DNA of 64,000 bases from Bimastos eiseni (GCA_959347315.1 OY365807.1:15317374-15381373), one strand, 5' to 3'; counted from the first letter of the stretch, positions 11,101-23,599 are shown. Numbers and translations: made by a program. The notes: a model not told the origin generated them from the sequence alone.

Positions 11101-14100
11101 TTCAGTTTATCTTTGCACTTACGATGAGAATGTAAGTCTTGACAAGACTAAGATGTAGTTTTTCTGTCGATTAAAATGTAGTTTTTTGGGATTAAAATGT
11201 AGTTTTTCTTTAGATTAAAATGTAGTTTTTCTTTAGATTAAAATGTAGTTTTTTTTAGATTAAAATGTAGTTTTCTTTAGATTAAAATGTAGTTTTTCTT
11301 TAGAATAAAATGCAGTTTCTTCTTTGGAAGAAATGAGTGTCTTTCCATGAAGGTGTTTTTTTATAGGCAAAAGTCTGGTTTTCCTGTGCATGAAGGTTTT
11401 ATTTTTCTTTTGTTTATTAGGAGCCTGTCTTTACCTATCACCTTACGAATCATTCTTGCCAACACTTCATCAGGAGGCAAGGCAGTGAAGATTGCATCAT
11501 GTTTTACCTGGGAGACTGTGAAAACGGAAGAAGACAGATTTGAAGACAATTCCATCCTGAAATCAGATGTTATTACTGAACAATCCAATTTCACACAGCT
11601 TATCATTCCAGAAGGAAATCCCATTGTCAGGGAACAACATGACCCAGAGCATGACTATGTGGAGCGACACTCCATCATGGAAAAGCTCCTCTCCTCAGAG
11701 AATGATCTGGGAAATCCTGATGTGTCAGTGTCCTTGTCGTTTTTTGGTGCTGGTCATGCAGAAGCAGCCAAGAGGCCTCTAGTGGCTCTTGATGACCTGG
11801 CAGAACTCGATAAGGTCACCCTTAACCCAGTTCTTGCAAGTCTCTTGGAACAGGAGCTTCCCAAGAACATTCCAGTTTCCCCTGCAACTTCACGATCTGT
11901 TCTGTCAGGGCTGCTTTCTGATCGAACAGTTCAGCCTCCATCCTTCTCTCAGGTGAAGCCTCGGAAGACAAAGAAGAGGTCAGGTGGTCCTGATCAGAGT
12001 CCTGTTCGTAAATGTGTTAAATGGAAGCTTGGTGAAGACAGCAGCGTTTGTCTTTCTGCTGTTTCTTCTCAGTCCATTTCTCCTGCATTGATTGTTCCAA
12101 TTCCAAAGTCTCCACTCAGACATGCAGGTGTGTTGACTTCACATGTAAAGACTGTTGACTCATTTCCCTCCCTATCAGGTCCGGGATTCAGGTCGAACCC
12201 CGTTGTTTCATTATCAGATGTTTCTGTCGTCATGGTTTCGTCTTCATCTTTTTCTTCTGCAGCAAGCTGTAGCACTGCTTCAACGCCTTCGTCATCTGGG
12301 CCTGTCTTCTCTTTGTCTGCAATTTCGCCTTCTGTTGCTACTGCTGCCACTATTTCAGGGTTCCATGCTGACCCTGCTGCATCAGCAATGCCTGCTGTTG
12401 ATCGACAACCTCCCATAATTCAGCAACCCGTACCCTCCTCTGTTTCCTTGCCCAGCTTAGACTGTACACAAGATGCAAAGCCTGTTAAGGATTGCGGTCT
12501 GTCTGGAATTTCCTCCCAGAAACCAGATGATTCGGAAAGGCTGACTGAAGTGCTCGCCCTCCAGACAAGCAGTTCTGCGATCCACACGGATCTCGAGCAC
12601 TTGCTGCCAAACACAGAGGCAAGTAAATCATGTAGGGCAGGACCTATGAAGGATGTAATTTTAAGCGCTCTTCTTTCTGAAAGGGAAAGCGATGACAGTA
12701 TCTCAGTTGGTCAGGATGAGGAAGTGGAGGGATCTTCTGCATTGCATGAAAGCAGCACGACTGCGTTCAACGAGATCGACTGTGCAGTGGTTGGTGAGAG
12801 TAAAGGATGTCAGGCAAAGCAGAGCAATGAGTTATCAACTGAGAGGAAGTCTTCTTGCAAGGCTAAGCAGTTGACTGCAGTGGAAGAGAAGCTTTTTAAT
12901 CAGGTGAAGACGGAGAGTGCTGGAGGAGGGGTCATTGCAAAGAGTTGCAGTGTTGTCTTATCCACTCCAGCAGAGATGAGAGTGGAAGAGACGATGACCA
13001 GCAATGATTTGAGTTTCAACAATATCAAGGAAAAGTGGAAGGAGAAGGCAAGCAAGATGGCCACCGGTAAATCTCAGCTTATGGTGAAACTGACCAAGGG
13101 TAAAATCTTGAAGGAAATCCTGGAGCAGGAGCATGAATTTGAGAGCAGTCTCAGTGTCAAGGAAAGCCTTGTTGAAAGCCAGTTAAGCTGCAAACAGAAC
13201 AGTTCAGCTGATCGAACTGACCCAGATTCAAACATCGTAAACTTAGAAGTGGCACTTCCGGTATCTGCGCAAATGATTGCCACTTCTGGTAACCCATCCG
13301 CATTGACGGAGAGTTTGACTTCCAGCACCTCTGAGGTTTTGGTGAAAGGAAAGCGACGTGGCGATAAACGAACAAAGAATCTCAAGGGCCTAACAAGTGG
13401 TAATTGTCAATTCCAGCCGAAAAGGCCAAAAAAGGATGATGCTAAGAAATCTGAGATGAGCAAGAAACAGAAAATTTACGATTTTGACGACGAAAATGAG
13501 ATCGTCAATGGTGATGAATCTGCTAGGGCCGAGTGTCATGTTTTTCCTACGATGATAAAGATCACGAAATCTGGTGGCACACTTCGAATACAGGAGACGC
13601 CAAAAGTAAATTCTGCGTCAACAGAGGTCAACAAGAACATTATTAGTGAGTCTGTAAGTGCTTTGTCAAATGTTGGCACAAGCAAGATCGTAAGGCTGCC
13701 AGAGAAAGGTAATTCTAATTTGAAGGTATCCGTGAATCAACAGCACATCAACAGTCGAGTGTTGAATCGGTCTAAGTCAGAATCACATTCGTCGTTCGGA
13801 AGTCGAGGTAAAAGCGACTCCAAATTGTACAAGACCGCGTTGATCAAGCTGAAACCCGTTTGTGTACCGGCAAGTTTGTGTCTTACCGCAGGGACTTCGA
13901 GGCCGAGAAGCACTCAATCTGTCGTAGTAACATCCTGTAAGCCGACACTTCCAAGTAGCAATGTGCTGAGTAAATCTAAGAGTCTGCCTAAGTCTGGAAA
14001 GGGCTCGTTGTCGGCTGTCATAGACAAACTGACGAGGCAACACTCGATGCCGGCGGGTGGCATTGGCACCGCCGTCGACAGTGCGTTCGACAGAGTGAGC

Positions 14101-16005
14101 CAGCAGAAGGATTTGTACGATGCCATTCGGCTGGAAATCATTCGTGAGGGCAACAAGCCTAGCACACCAACAAAGGAAATCAATTCACCACATAAGTCAA
14201 GTGTGGTGATAAAACGCTCCGAGGTGCCAAAGCCAGCGGAGGTAAAGATGCTGACGGAGAATGGAAACAGGTATTCATTTAATAATCAAAACATATCAGG
14301 ATCATTGTGCAAAAATCCATCACCGATAGTGAATTCGTCTTTGGCCTCTGTGAGTCCCACCATATCGCTGCTGCGACCTGCATCAGTCTTGTCCTCGACA
14401 ACAATGGTATCGGCGTGCGGTTGCTTAGGTACTGTAAAGAGTGGGAGTACTCAAGTTACAGCTGGTGATACGGGTTTACGATTGAGCAGTCAGCTGCTAA
14501 AAGACTCAAAAACAGTGTTCGATGTTTCAAATCTGGTTTTACCAAAAAAAGAAATTAATCTGTCATCTTCAAGGAATCTGGCAGATTGTAGCAGCAGCAG
14601 TGTGGGCTCCCCTGTTGATTTTGCAGTCACCACAATTGCTGCCGACCATGACGACAACTCCAAGATGCCCTGTGAGGTCTTGGTGGACAGTTCAGCAAAC
14701 ACACCTTGTGTACTTTCACTGGATACTTCCACATCTGTTACTGTTACATCTTCCTTACCTGGAGAGAGCAGCACCGTACCTTCTTACAGTTCTGTTACAT
14801 CTGCACCAAAGTGTTTTGAGCCATTTGTCAGTTCAAGCCAGAGGCCGAAACTCGATGACAGTCTGATGGATCGTAGTGCATCTCGACACTTCATGGATCC
14901 TCTCGTCCAGTTGAATCAGACGAAGGGTGATGTAAGCAGTTCGGAAGAAGCAGTGTTGCCCCTCGTAGTGCATTCCAATCACCCGGAAGATGACAACCAC
15001 CCAAGAATTAATTCTCAGCTGCCTCTGATTGGCCCAAAATCATGTGATGCAATCCTTGTTGTAAACAGAAATACCTCTGATTCTGAACCATCTGATAAGA
15101 TATATGACTCCAAAGTGACAGCCAGTGCCTGCAGCCTAACTGTTACATACTCGCCTGTTTCCAGTCCATCTGTGACTGCTTCTGAAGTTCCTACTGCCTC
15201 CAGTGCAAGTATTTTCCCTGTTGGTCTTCCTGTAAAAAGCAGCTCTTCTGCTATCTGTATTTCCCAGGACATCGAAGCCGATGTTTTGCGGAATCGATGC
15301 AGCTCCTCATCTTCAGCGGATGCAGTGGATCTTCCAATGACTCCTTTGGCTTTTAGCTTGCCTACATCCTTTTGCTTAGCTGCTGTTGAATCCAGTTCAT
15401 CGCATGCAACGATATCTGATCCAACTTCATCTTCTGTGCTTACTTGCCAGAATGACTTCTCTGTTGTTTTGTCTTGCAACTCGTGCAGTCCTGTGAGCTT
15501 GCCAAGTCCAGACCGGAATATGGACACCGGACCTGTGACAACAATTCTACGGAACAATTCATTGACTGAGCTGCCAGCTTCCTGCAGCATCAGCAGCCAG
15601 GCATCATCGCCTGTGATTCCAAACTCTCCTGCAGACTTATCAATGCCTGTCCTCGCTCGACTCTGCACGTCTTCTCCAATGCATTCGTACAGCGTTGAAC
15701 CTGTGACGTTTCAGCCGGTTACAGATTCGAAACCAGACTTGACGGGCTCGGAGGAACTTTCCAGTTACCCGTCTGTGCCTGACATCACAGCTGAGACTAA
15801 CCGTGTCTCTACGGAAGGATGTGTCGAATTGGAGATGAATGCTGGATCTGCTGGAAGAAACCCCTTGGGCACTACAAAATCAAAGTCAGAGACCACGAAG
15901 GTATTGTCTTCTGGGGCCAGTCAGAGTAACAGGACGTCTCCCGGATCCCTTGCTGCCCTCTCGGACATTGATGATGACCTGATGAACGAGGCTCTCATTC
16001 TTTAG
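2137..16005 (+). CDS. MED1: Mediator complex subunit 1 (MED1/TRAP220), 14 coding exons
   Basis: MED1 is the nuclear Mediator subunit that bridges nuclear receptors and other activators to RNA polymerase II. Exons: 2137-2250, 2665-2738, 3334-3511, 4017-4117, 4578-4652, 5102-5169, 5866-5952, 6226-6298, 6778-6911, 7321-7436, 8006-8204, 9314-9409, 10122-10230, 11421-16005. All introns are GT-AG and all phases agree, giving 2,002 residues (vertebrate MED1 about 1,580). Family landmarks seen: DRLESIAKHF (69 on), NCPELCEKL, YFVSPYDLLN, the LSGQHHHRYFV segment followed by SEIPFMHP (matching LPGQQHCYF and SKIPFTHP of vertebrates), VLQRSLSLPITLRI, then a serine-rich tail with three LXXLL boxes, an AVIDKL motif, and the terminal SDIDDDLMNEALIL (vertebrates end EEDDDLMDVALIGN). 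The start is uncertain: ATG 2137 follows an in-frame TGA, ATG 2152 is nearer conserved sequence, and an upstream exon is possible. The exon 10 end could be 7433. Confidence 0.93.
7617..7858 (-). mobile_element. tRNA-derived SINE, copy 1, in MED1 intron 10
   Basis: Read on the minus strand, the head has an RNA polymerase III box A (TGGTCGATTGGT, complement of 7838-7849) and a perfect box B (GGTTCGACCC, complement of 7785-7794). An unrelated body follows, with a tail of TTTAT/ATAAA repeats near 7617-7640. The same head, body and tail order recurs at 25143-25639 (minus) and 42819-43048 (plus), which defines a dispersed family. It lies in antisense orientation in a MED1 intron. Confidence 0.85.
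8575..9010. mobile_element. rearranged CR1/L2-type LINE 3' end, MED1 intron 11
   Basis: Minus strand 9010-8712 encodes the C-terminal reverse-transcriptase tail (GLGPAYLTDLCQ ... GVPFAHRV ... NHAFSM). Plus strand 8575-8717 encodes the next part (LWNMVPLRLW ...) and the 3' end with the GAGTAGTAGCCTTGAAA word and an AATGAATGAATC tail. In the intact copy at 23600-24340 these two parts are contiguous on one strand (AFSVVGPSLWN), so the terminal 140 or so bases are inverted here. Stops and frameshifts make it a dead copy. Confidence 0.8.
11148..11328 (+). repeat. 22-bp tandem repeat ahead of the MED1 last exon
   Basis: Eight copies of ATTAAAATGTAGTTTTTCTT-TAG, period 21-23 bases, starting near 11148, 11170, 11191, 11214, 11237, 11259, 11281 and 11304; the first, second and last are diverged. 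The intact units end in a pyrimidine run plus TAG, so each resembles a 3' splice site. The array lies 90-270 bases upstream of the acceptor of the last MED1 exon. Confidence 0.9.
11421..16005 (+). CDS. MED1: MED1 terminal exon, LXXLL region and serine-rich tail
   Basis: A single 4,585-base exon encodes residues 475-2002. Its first codons (RSLSLPITLRI) finish the folded MED1 core. The rest is low-complexity, rich in Ser, Thr, Val and Lys, as in vertebrate MED1, whose tail is also one giant exon. Three LXXLL boxes are visible: LASLL at 11833-11847 (in NPVLASLLEQE), LSGLL at 11902-11916 and LSALL at 12661-12675. Basic patches (KPRKTKKR near 11957, KGKRRGDKRTK near 13350) are candidate nuclear localisation signals. 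The SLSAVIDKL motif near 14009 matches SLTAVIDKL of vertebrates. A second acceptor at 11365-11366 would extend the exon in frame by 18 codons. Confidence 0.93.
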
Positions 16006-17507
16006 GTGTCCATCTCAGACACGTCTTTCGAGTGCATCTTACTTCTTTCTGATTGTTGTTCTTCTGAGCACAAAGTATGTCCATCAATTCTTTAACGGGT
16101 GTTGTTTGCCCGTGATGAAGCTCTCAGGTCTGTTTTTCTGTTAATGATTCGACCTCCTCAGGTGTTCTGTGCAAGGCACGATTCAGGTGCCGTGAATCCT
16201 TTTCTGTGCAGTTGTATTATATCTTATTTCTTCTGGTGCTCTCTTTCCTATGATTGTCTTTTATTGATGGCTGTGCATAAAGGAAATACAGCATCGGCCT
16301 GGGTAGATATTTGATTGAACCATGTTCAGTTGAGGAATAATACTGGGTTTATGTTAGTTGTTACTTAAACACTGGTGACAAATAGATTAAGTATATATCA
16401 GGCTATGGCAGTTTCAGCTAAAAATCTGGTTATAATTCATTTAAGTTGAGAGGTTATAACTTGTTTATGTACTCTTTGGTTATGGTTGGTTTAGGTAAAA
16501 AGTCTGATTGCAACAGGCTTAGATCCCCATTCTGGGTGCTAACGGCCTTCAATTTTTCATCCAACCAGTGATACTGTGTCGTACTAAGTCTGAAGAAAGC
16601 TGTTTGTTCATTTGCTTGTGTCATTTTGCCAAGATCACAAGATTATTGTGATATTTGAGAAGGATCTTGTATTTGAAGTAAACCAATGGAGCATCTTGTC
16701 TCTCTTCTGTTGTCGATCTGATAGAAAATAGTGTCAATAACAATACTGATACAGATTTGTAAAAAATAGTTGTGGACTCCATAAAGACTGATGGCTTGGT
16801 TGATATAGACCGCTTGGGATGTATGTACAATATTATTCACATCCCTTTTTGCGTGCATTTGGATACGAAGTTCAGCAGTCAAAGTGTTAACTGAAATTGG
16901 CTGAATTCAACGTTTGACCCGTACTGCTGTGGATTTTTTGTAATACATATGTTGATTATTCCCTTTGTATGTAAAAATCATGTTTCAAGATCTTGTTTAC
17001 TACCTTTGGTGCTAACTTTGCTCTCTCTCTTTGTGTGTTTCAAGTAGTTATTCTGTTCCATTTCTGGAGCATGTAAAGGGGTGGACATTCCAATGTCACT
17101 CAAAAATCACTATTTGTGCCAGCATGTGTTTTACATAAATTGCACTGCTTTCTGAATTGACTAATGGAGAAATGTGATGCTAAAATCCTTCCCAATTCTT
17201 GACAAAAAAGGTACAAGCAGGCTGTTCCTTTGTGAGAAAATATCCACCTTGGTATATCCTTTTTCAAGTTATTTGTGTTCCTTACTTTCTCAGTATCAAA
17301 TATGGTTATGGTGATAGCAACTCTTTTTGTTGAAAGTTGCACTACTTGTACCACATCACTTGTTGTTTTACTGGGTATATAGCATCTTCCTTTCTGAATT
17401 TAATTTTTACTTATTGATATATGCCCTCTTTAAAAACCATTTTCATAATTGCACCTTGCCAAATGATTGCTGCCATAACTGCCCAAACTTATACAGCAGT
17501 TGAATTG
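16006..17507 (+). other. probable MED1 3' untranslated region
   Basis: The sequence after the MED1 stop is AT-rich, has no conserved frame and holds no earlier canonical AATAAA that I found. It is the likely 3' UTR, though its extent is inferred only from the poly(A) signals. Confidence 0.5.
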
Positions 17508-17513
17508 AATAAA
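17508..17513 (+). terminator. candidate poly(A) signal for MED1
   Basis: This is the first AATAAA I found downstream of the MED1 stop, about 1.5 kb away. A second AATAAA at 19864-19869 lies beyond a transposon insertion and would need a 3.9-kb 3' UTR. Neither is proven. Confidence 0.35.
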
Positions 17514-17675
17514 CTCATGTCCAATTACTTGATTCATGCAGCTCTTTTAACCTTGAAGGAGTTGTCCATCATTTTATTCCAAGACAACCTGGCTGAACTT
17601 ATTGATGTAGAGAGTGTTAACTCTTCTAGTAGTTGCAGTTTAACGACATTGTGTGATAGCAATGCACATTAGTGT

Positions 17676-18347
17676 TAGAGCTGTACTGATATCACTTTTT
17701 GCCAATTATGCCGATACCAATTAAGGCCGATTATTCATTTGCCGATACCCGATTATTTAGCCGATTATTTCATTGTGTTTCCCAAGATGTCCGGTTCCAA
17801 AAGATAGTGCTACTGCCTATTGTTGTGATACAAGCAAACACTTGCTCCGTAGACGACGTATGCATGTAGTTGGGGGCTAATCCGAGGCAGGCAATACAGA
17901 TTAGACAGACCGCCTGCCGTTGAACTGTGCCCAGCTTAAGTAAAGGCAAGTATTCATTAGGCATGCCTCCATGATGTATATTCATCGGTTTTTCTGCTGA
18001 ATTGGCCAGCCGTAACTTGGCTTAAATTGGCCAGCCGTTCCTTTGCAAGCACTATGACTCACTCTACACAACACCTATGTTGACAAGTTCCCACGGTCTA
18101 TACTAGCACATTGGGTGGTCTCACCACTGGTTTGAAGAAGCCACGCTCGACGACACGATATGGAAACGGAGCAAAATGCCGTTTTTCACAGATGTCGTCT
18201 TTTTGCTTTTATAGACTGAAAATAATATTATAAAATTAAAAAAATACTTTTTAATATCGCGCCGATTATCCTGCCGATATCCAATACTGCAGATATCTCT
18301 ATAATCCGCCCGATTAATCGGCCGGCCGATTAATCGGTACAGCTCTA
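17676..18347. mobile_element. 672-bp hAT-type MITE with CCGATTAATCGG palindromes
   Basis: The ends are TAGAGCTGTACTGAT and, inverted, TAGAGCTGTACCGAT. The flanks are ATTAGTGT (17668-17675) and ATTAGCGT (18348-18355), an 8-bp target duplication with one mismatch. Sub-terminal sequence at both ends repeats CCGATTA and CCGATAC words, and the right end has GGCCGGCCGATTAATCGG. The ends resemble the TAGRGCTG family of hAT MITEs common in fish genomes. No transposase frame is present. Confidence 0.85.
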
Positions 18348-18355
18348 ATTAGCGT

Positions 18356-21300
18356 CACCCTTTTTAGAGGCTTGAAAATGGCACTGTCAGTGTGCTAACA
18401 GTGACAGGGTTAATTAGCTCTTCTCGGTTAGTAGTCTTGTTAAAGTCATCCGTTAATCCAAAGACAGATAAATGGCAGATGTAGGTTACACAACCCATCA
18501 GATGATTCTCTGACCCGTTAAAAAAATGCCTTGAATTCGCTGATGTATTGTTGATGTAATAAAGTCCGTTGCAGTGAGGCACAGCAGGTCCTTGAATCAC
18601 TAATTAACCCTCATTAATCTGTACATATAATTATAATAACATATAATGTTGTGAGTATTGATTTGTTGGGCATTTTTGCAGTTGAAATATCGGTATGTTT
18701 TGAAATGCAATTGCTGTTTTGTATGTATCTATTTATTTATCTAGTCATTGTGTGAGATACGCAGGTTTGTAACTTTTCGCTTTGTTCAGTTTCTAATTTA
18801 GTTCTTTTTGGTCAAATTAAGGGCAATGTCTGCTGATTACATATGTTGTGAGCATTGTTCCTCAATTAGAAATTGATGTTGAAAGATAGACTCGCTGTTC
18901 AAGGTTCGACATTCGTCAAAGTTCAAACTCTGAGCATCAAAGGTATTCATAATTATCAAACTTCACTAATCATGTATATACATTTATGGTATACATACAC
19001 ACGCATGTATATATGTATACAAATGTGCATTTGCGTCTATGTATGAATGTGTTTGTAGCTCTGCATGCATACGCACATGTGCATATATATGCACGAAATC
19101 TGTGAGTGCTTTGTCTTGAATATTGTTTTCATTTGTTACCTCAGATTTGTTATAATGGAGCTGTTTGGCTTTGAGGTTTAAGACCGGCATCAGTAATTAT
19201 TAAGACATTCTTCATGATGTTCTGTAAGCTCTTGTTAAGATGTTCTTTTGCTTCACATAGTTTATGATCATGGTTGCTTCTGCTGTTGTTAGTGAGTGCT
19301 CAGTAGTTTTTGTGTCTTGCTAGTTAACTTTGGTTTAGCCAACTGTTTCTTATTTTAAGTAGTTGTTGTGGTATAGTGTTGTTATGTAATTTGATGCAGG
19401 TTTCAGCTTTTAAATCCTCTAACTTATGAACACCTGGTACAGTTCCCCATCTGCTACTGAGTGTTTTTTTCCCTCAATCGCTTGGTGATGAGAGTATTTG
19501 CTATTGAGTGTCTTGTTTTTCCAATTGCTTGGTAATTTGTATTTTGATTATTGCTTTTCTCTTTTTTTCAGTTTTTTAAAATTCAGAATTTCTTCTTAAA
19601 AGCTTTGTCAATTCCATAATTTTCAAAGTGATTTTTCTTTGTTTTAGGAGTTTAATGGGTGATTATGATGGCACTATAGGCCTACAAGTAACAAATACAA
19701 ATTATTATTGTTATGATTATTGTTATTGTTTAATTGTGATTTATAAAATGGCAGTTGATATTATCACCAAATGCATATTAAATGTGCAATGATTTCATGA
19801 ATTTTGCTTTGATTTTGAGTTTTTGCGACTTTGTACAATGCTGTCAGAATTGAATTTTGTGACAATAAAAAGAATAATAGTAGAACACAGGACTCTAACT
19901 GATTCTGATTACCTTCACTAAATGAGACTGCACAGATGTTTCATGTTCTGGACTCATGAGTTCAAGTTTGGCAGCCATGTTCAGAAAGAACCTCAGATCT
20001 GGTGTATCGATATCAGTTGTCAATTGATACTAATTATCAATTTTGGTGGGATTTTTCAACAGAAGCAACCTTTTGATTAACTGAATGTCACAAAATCGGT
20101 GATGGAGCTCGTTACAGGAAGTTCTCTTGTTGTTGAGCCTCTGATTGAAAGCCCATATGTTTAAAATTTTTGCATTATTTTTTCCTCGACTTTAGCTAAG
20201 AAGAACAACAATTTAGTGGTTTATTTTTGACTGACTAATTTTATAAAAAGTTGATTTTGCTAACAATAGTTAAATTTTTAGTGCTGCTTTTTTTGAAATA
20301 TCGGTATAGAAATCCCTGTTTACATTATTTCAATGCCAGTATAATTTTGGTGTCATTGTTGATTTAATTTTTTTTTCAGGTAGTACTTTGGCAAGTTATC
20401 AATTTGGAAACCTATATAGCACTTTTATTGACTCTAAATGGCAATATATAAATACAGATGAATGTCACTGAGTTAGTTATGCTGCTGATTCTGTAGCCAA
20501 GCGAGTCTTCAGATTGTTTGTGCTGGTAAGTAAGACAATCCGTGACTCATTTCAAGTGGGGGTAAATTCTGTACAGTTCATGTTTTTTCTCTGCATTAAG
20601 CTGAAATTGTTATTTTTTTATATGACTTCAATATGCCTTTATACTCTTTGTGTTCGTTGTTTGGTATCTCAGCAAGCTATGTGAATGTTTAACATTTGAC
20701 TTGTTTCTGGTAATACTATAAGCAGAGAGTTCTCGTACTTAACACTGCGTGAGTGTCAGCTGTGGACTTTATTTCAGGAGAATTCATATAGCTCTATGTC
20801 TAAAAGGAGACAATACTTGAAAGCGTCTTGCACCTCTTTGTGTAATGAAGTTCGATGCTGTTCATGGGAACACGACCATATGTACAATTTCCTTGTAAAG
20901 TGGATAAATTACTTTTCAAACTGTTGTTTCAGGCTAATGTTCATTTCTTTTAGCTCTTTAGCTCATTTTCCAGAACGAGAGACATGTTTGTTGTACCAGT
21001 TCTGGCTGAATCACGAATGATCTGACTTCTGTTTCTCACGGAGTTGATTTGCATTATATAGACATGTTATTTTTCGCACATGGCACATCCTTGGTCAGAC
21101 ACTATTTGAATGGAGACCCAGTCATTTTATATTCTCATAGATGTTGAGACAAATCTCAGAAATTTACGAATTAGCGATCGAGATTCAATCTACCGGTACC
21201 ATTTAATTTATCAAGGGGAACTGTTGGCATACAACTATTGAGGCCATTGAGAGAGATGTGGTTTCTGACATTCTTGTCATTTGCACGGGTTAATGGGGCA

Positions 21301-23590
21301 ATAATTTATTTTGTGCTGCATGCATTTTTACCGGTGATCAAGTTAATTGTTACTAGACGGCATTATATTTTGGACGGTATTATGTAGATGTGATGGTTTT
21401 GTGGACATGTAACACAGTTTAGGTGTAACACATGATAATATCTTCTTTCAGCATAGAGAAGTACATCAAATATCCTATATAACGTTTCTCTTGTAACACC
21501 ATATTTATTTTGAACATTTTGAATATGGCAAGAGACCTCCTGGCAAAATGGAAACATTTCAAAAAGTTCATTCATTATTTATATGCAGATGTGTTTAAGT
21601 TATAATGAACTCTAAATTCATTTGGGTTGAAGGTGAGCACCTTCAAGAGATACAGCAGAGGGAGGGGCTGTAAAGTGTGTAGCAATATTACAATGCATTG
21701 CATCACACATAATGTGTTGAGTGTGTTTGTATGGGATGTGCTTACGATGATGCAGCTTATTTATTATGTGCCCCTTTTAGTAATAGTCTTTGTTTGGATT
21801 AAACATGGTGTGGGGGGGAGGGGGTGTAGGAGAGAGAGAGGGGTGTGGGTGTGCGTGTGCGATAGAGATGTGTTTAGAATTTTATTATCTTATCTGATAT
21901 TTCTTTCGTTCACTTTAATTGAGATATTCATACATTCAGCTGTTAGTTGTTAACTTTATTGTGCTGACGGTTATATTGTTATTTATTATTGTTTTGTTGT
22001 TATTTGTTGGTCTTTTGCTATTCATTTGTTCAGCTCTTAGATGTTTGCTTTCTTGTTTCTGATGGTTATGGGCCCTATTGTTATTTATAAGTGCATTTGG
22101 CAGTTGCTATAATATTTGTAAATTGTGACTGCTTGTTGCAGGTATTATTTCTAGCAGTAACAGCTGAAAATTTTGATATTAGGGAGTCACAGGTCGGGTT
22201 TCCTTTTCCTTTTGGATGGGAGCTATTGGGATTTTCTGCTGGTCTCTGTATTTGTCATTCGAACGAGCTCTGTCTTCTCATCTGTTTCTTGTTGTCACGT
22301 GTAGGCCTACTCTCTTCAGGATGGACAGACTGTAGGAGAAGTCGTATGTATGATGTAATTACTCACTTGCATGGTTAGAACTACATGTATGTCTCATTGT
22401 CCCATCTGGGAAGTTTATCAGGGGTCATCCATAAGGGATATTCATTAAATTTATTCATTTGCCTCTGCCTTGTCTGCTTGTTTCAACATAATTATGGTAC
22501 TGCCCTCCCCATTCCCTTTTGCTGACTACCCTGGTGTCAAACCTTTTATTGTTGTAATGAAAAAAGACCAAAACAAAATACAATGGTGCTTTGTAGACCA
22601 ATAATTGAAAAACTCATTCATTTCTTGAGATTTTTTTTTATCTGGTGTGTGCAGCAAAGGCACTCCCTCGAATATGCCTACAGTACAATCCGCTCGTTTT
22701 GTCTCTTGTGGCCTTGTTAAGTAAGAATTGTTGGTTGTGATGATGTTAACCATTCTGCTGCTGGTATCTTTATGTATGTTGTTGTAGAGAGCTGTGCATA
22801 TTTATTGTAATTAGTTTCTAACTAATGTCATCTTTCTACAAAGCAGGGCGCTAAGTAAATGCCCAGTTACATCATGCGCAATTGCAATTGTTATAGGTTG
22901 ATATAGTAAATGTGATTGTTATTGGTACATGTCATTACTGGGATGCTGTTGCTGCAGTCGTTTGTTTTGGACTTTTAAGAAGTTGTTTGGATATGTTCAA
23001 TGGTGGAATGTATGCTGCTGCTGCAGATGATAATATTCTCTAAATCACCTGATAAAGTAGGTTCTACTGATAAAGTAGATACTGCGCTCTAAGTTCATAT
23101 AGTAAATGTTGATGCTTGTTTGCCAGTACTTCTGCATGTGCTTATACATGTATTATTGTTTTTGTCTGATATTATGGTTACAGACAAACAACTGTAATAA
23201 ATTTTTGTGTTAACAGAACCATATTTAATTTTCTATCATGTTGACATGCATGGCCGGATTAGCCATAGGGCTAAAGGGGCTGAAGCCCTTGGCCCCGTGT
23301 TTAGTGTTGGCTATACATTTGCGTATTTATCAGGATATTTGATTAGCGCCAAATATCATTCATTCATGACTAGCGCCTTGTGTCACACTGGCCGATTGAT
23401 TGGAGCCTATGCGTAGAAAATACAGCCTTTGTTGAGTGATTTATGTGTAAGGATTTGACTAAGTCCTAATCATTCCCAATTGCTAGCGCTGTTTATGATG
23501 CTCCTCTGTCCTATTGTTGTGTGTGCTCTGCTGACCTTAAGCTGTGGTTACATCATACTATATTTTTTTTATTGTATATGAAGCTTATGA
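18356..23590. other. intergenic, no gene recognised
   Basis: No conserved coding similarity was found across this AT-rich 5.2 kb. Features seen: an AATAAA at 19864, purine-rich GGGAGGGGG and AGAGAG runs near 21810-21850, TAGGCCTA palindromes at 19677 and 22302, and near 23250-23300 a GGCCGGATTAGCC ... GGCCCCG segment that looks like one end of another MITE. The short open frames here have no family resemblance and lack support from splice signals. Confidence 0.5.
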
Positions 23591-23599
23591 AGCTTGATT

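Noticed and set aside
15015..15668. 217-codon minus-strand open frame
   Set aside because: It is antisense to the MED1 terminal exon; Ser- and Thr-rich coding sequence leaves few stops on the opposite strand.
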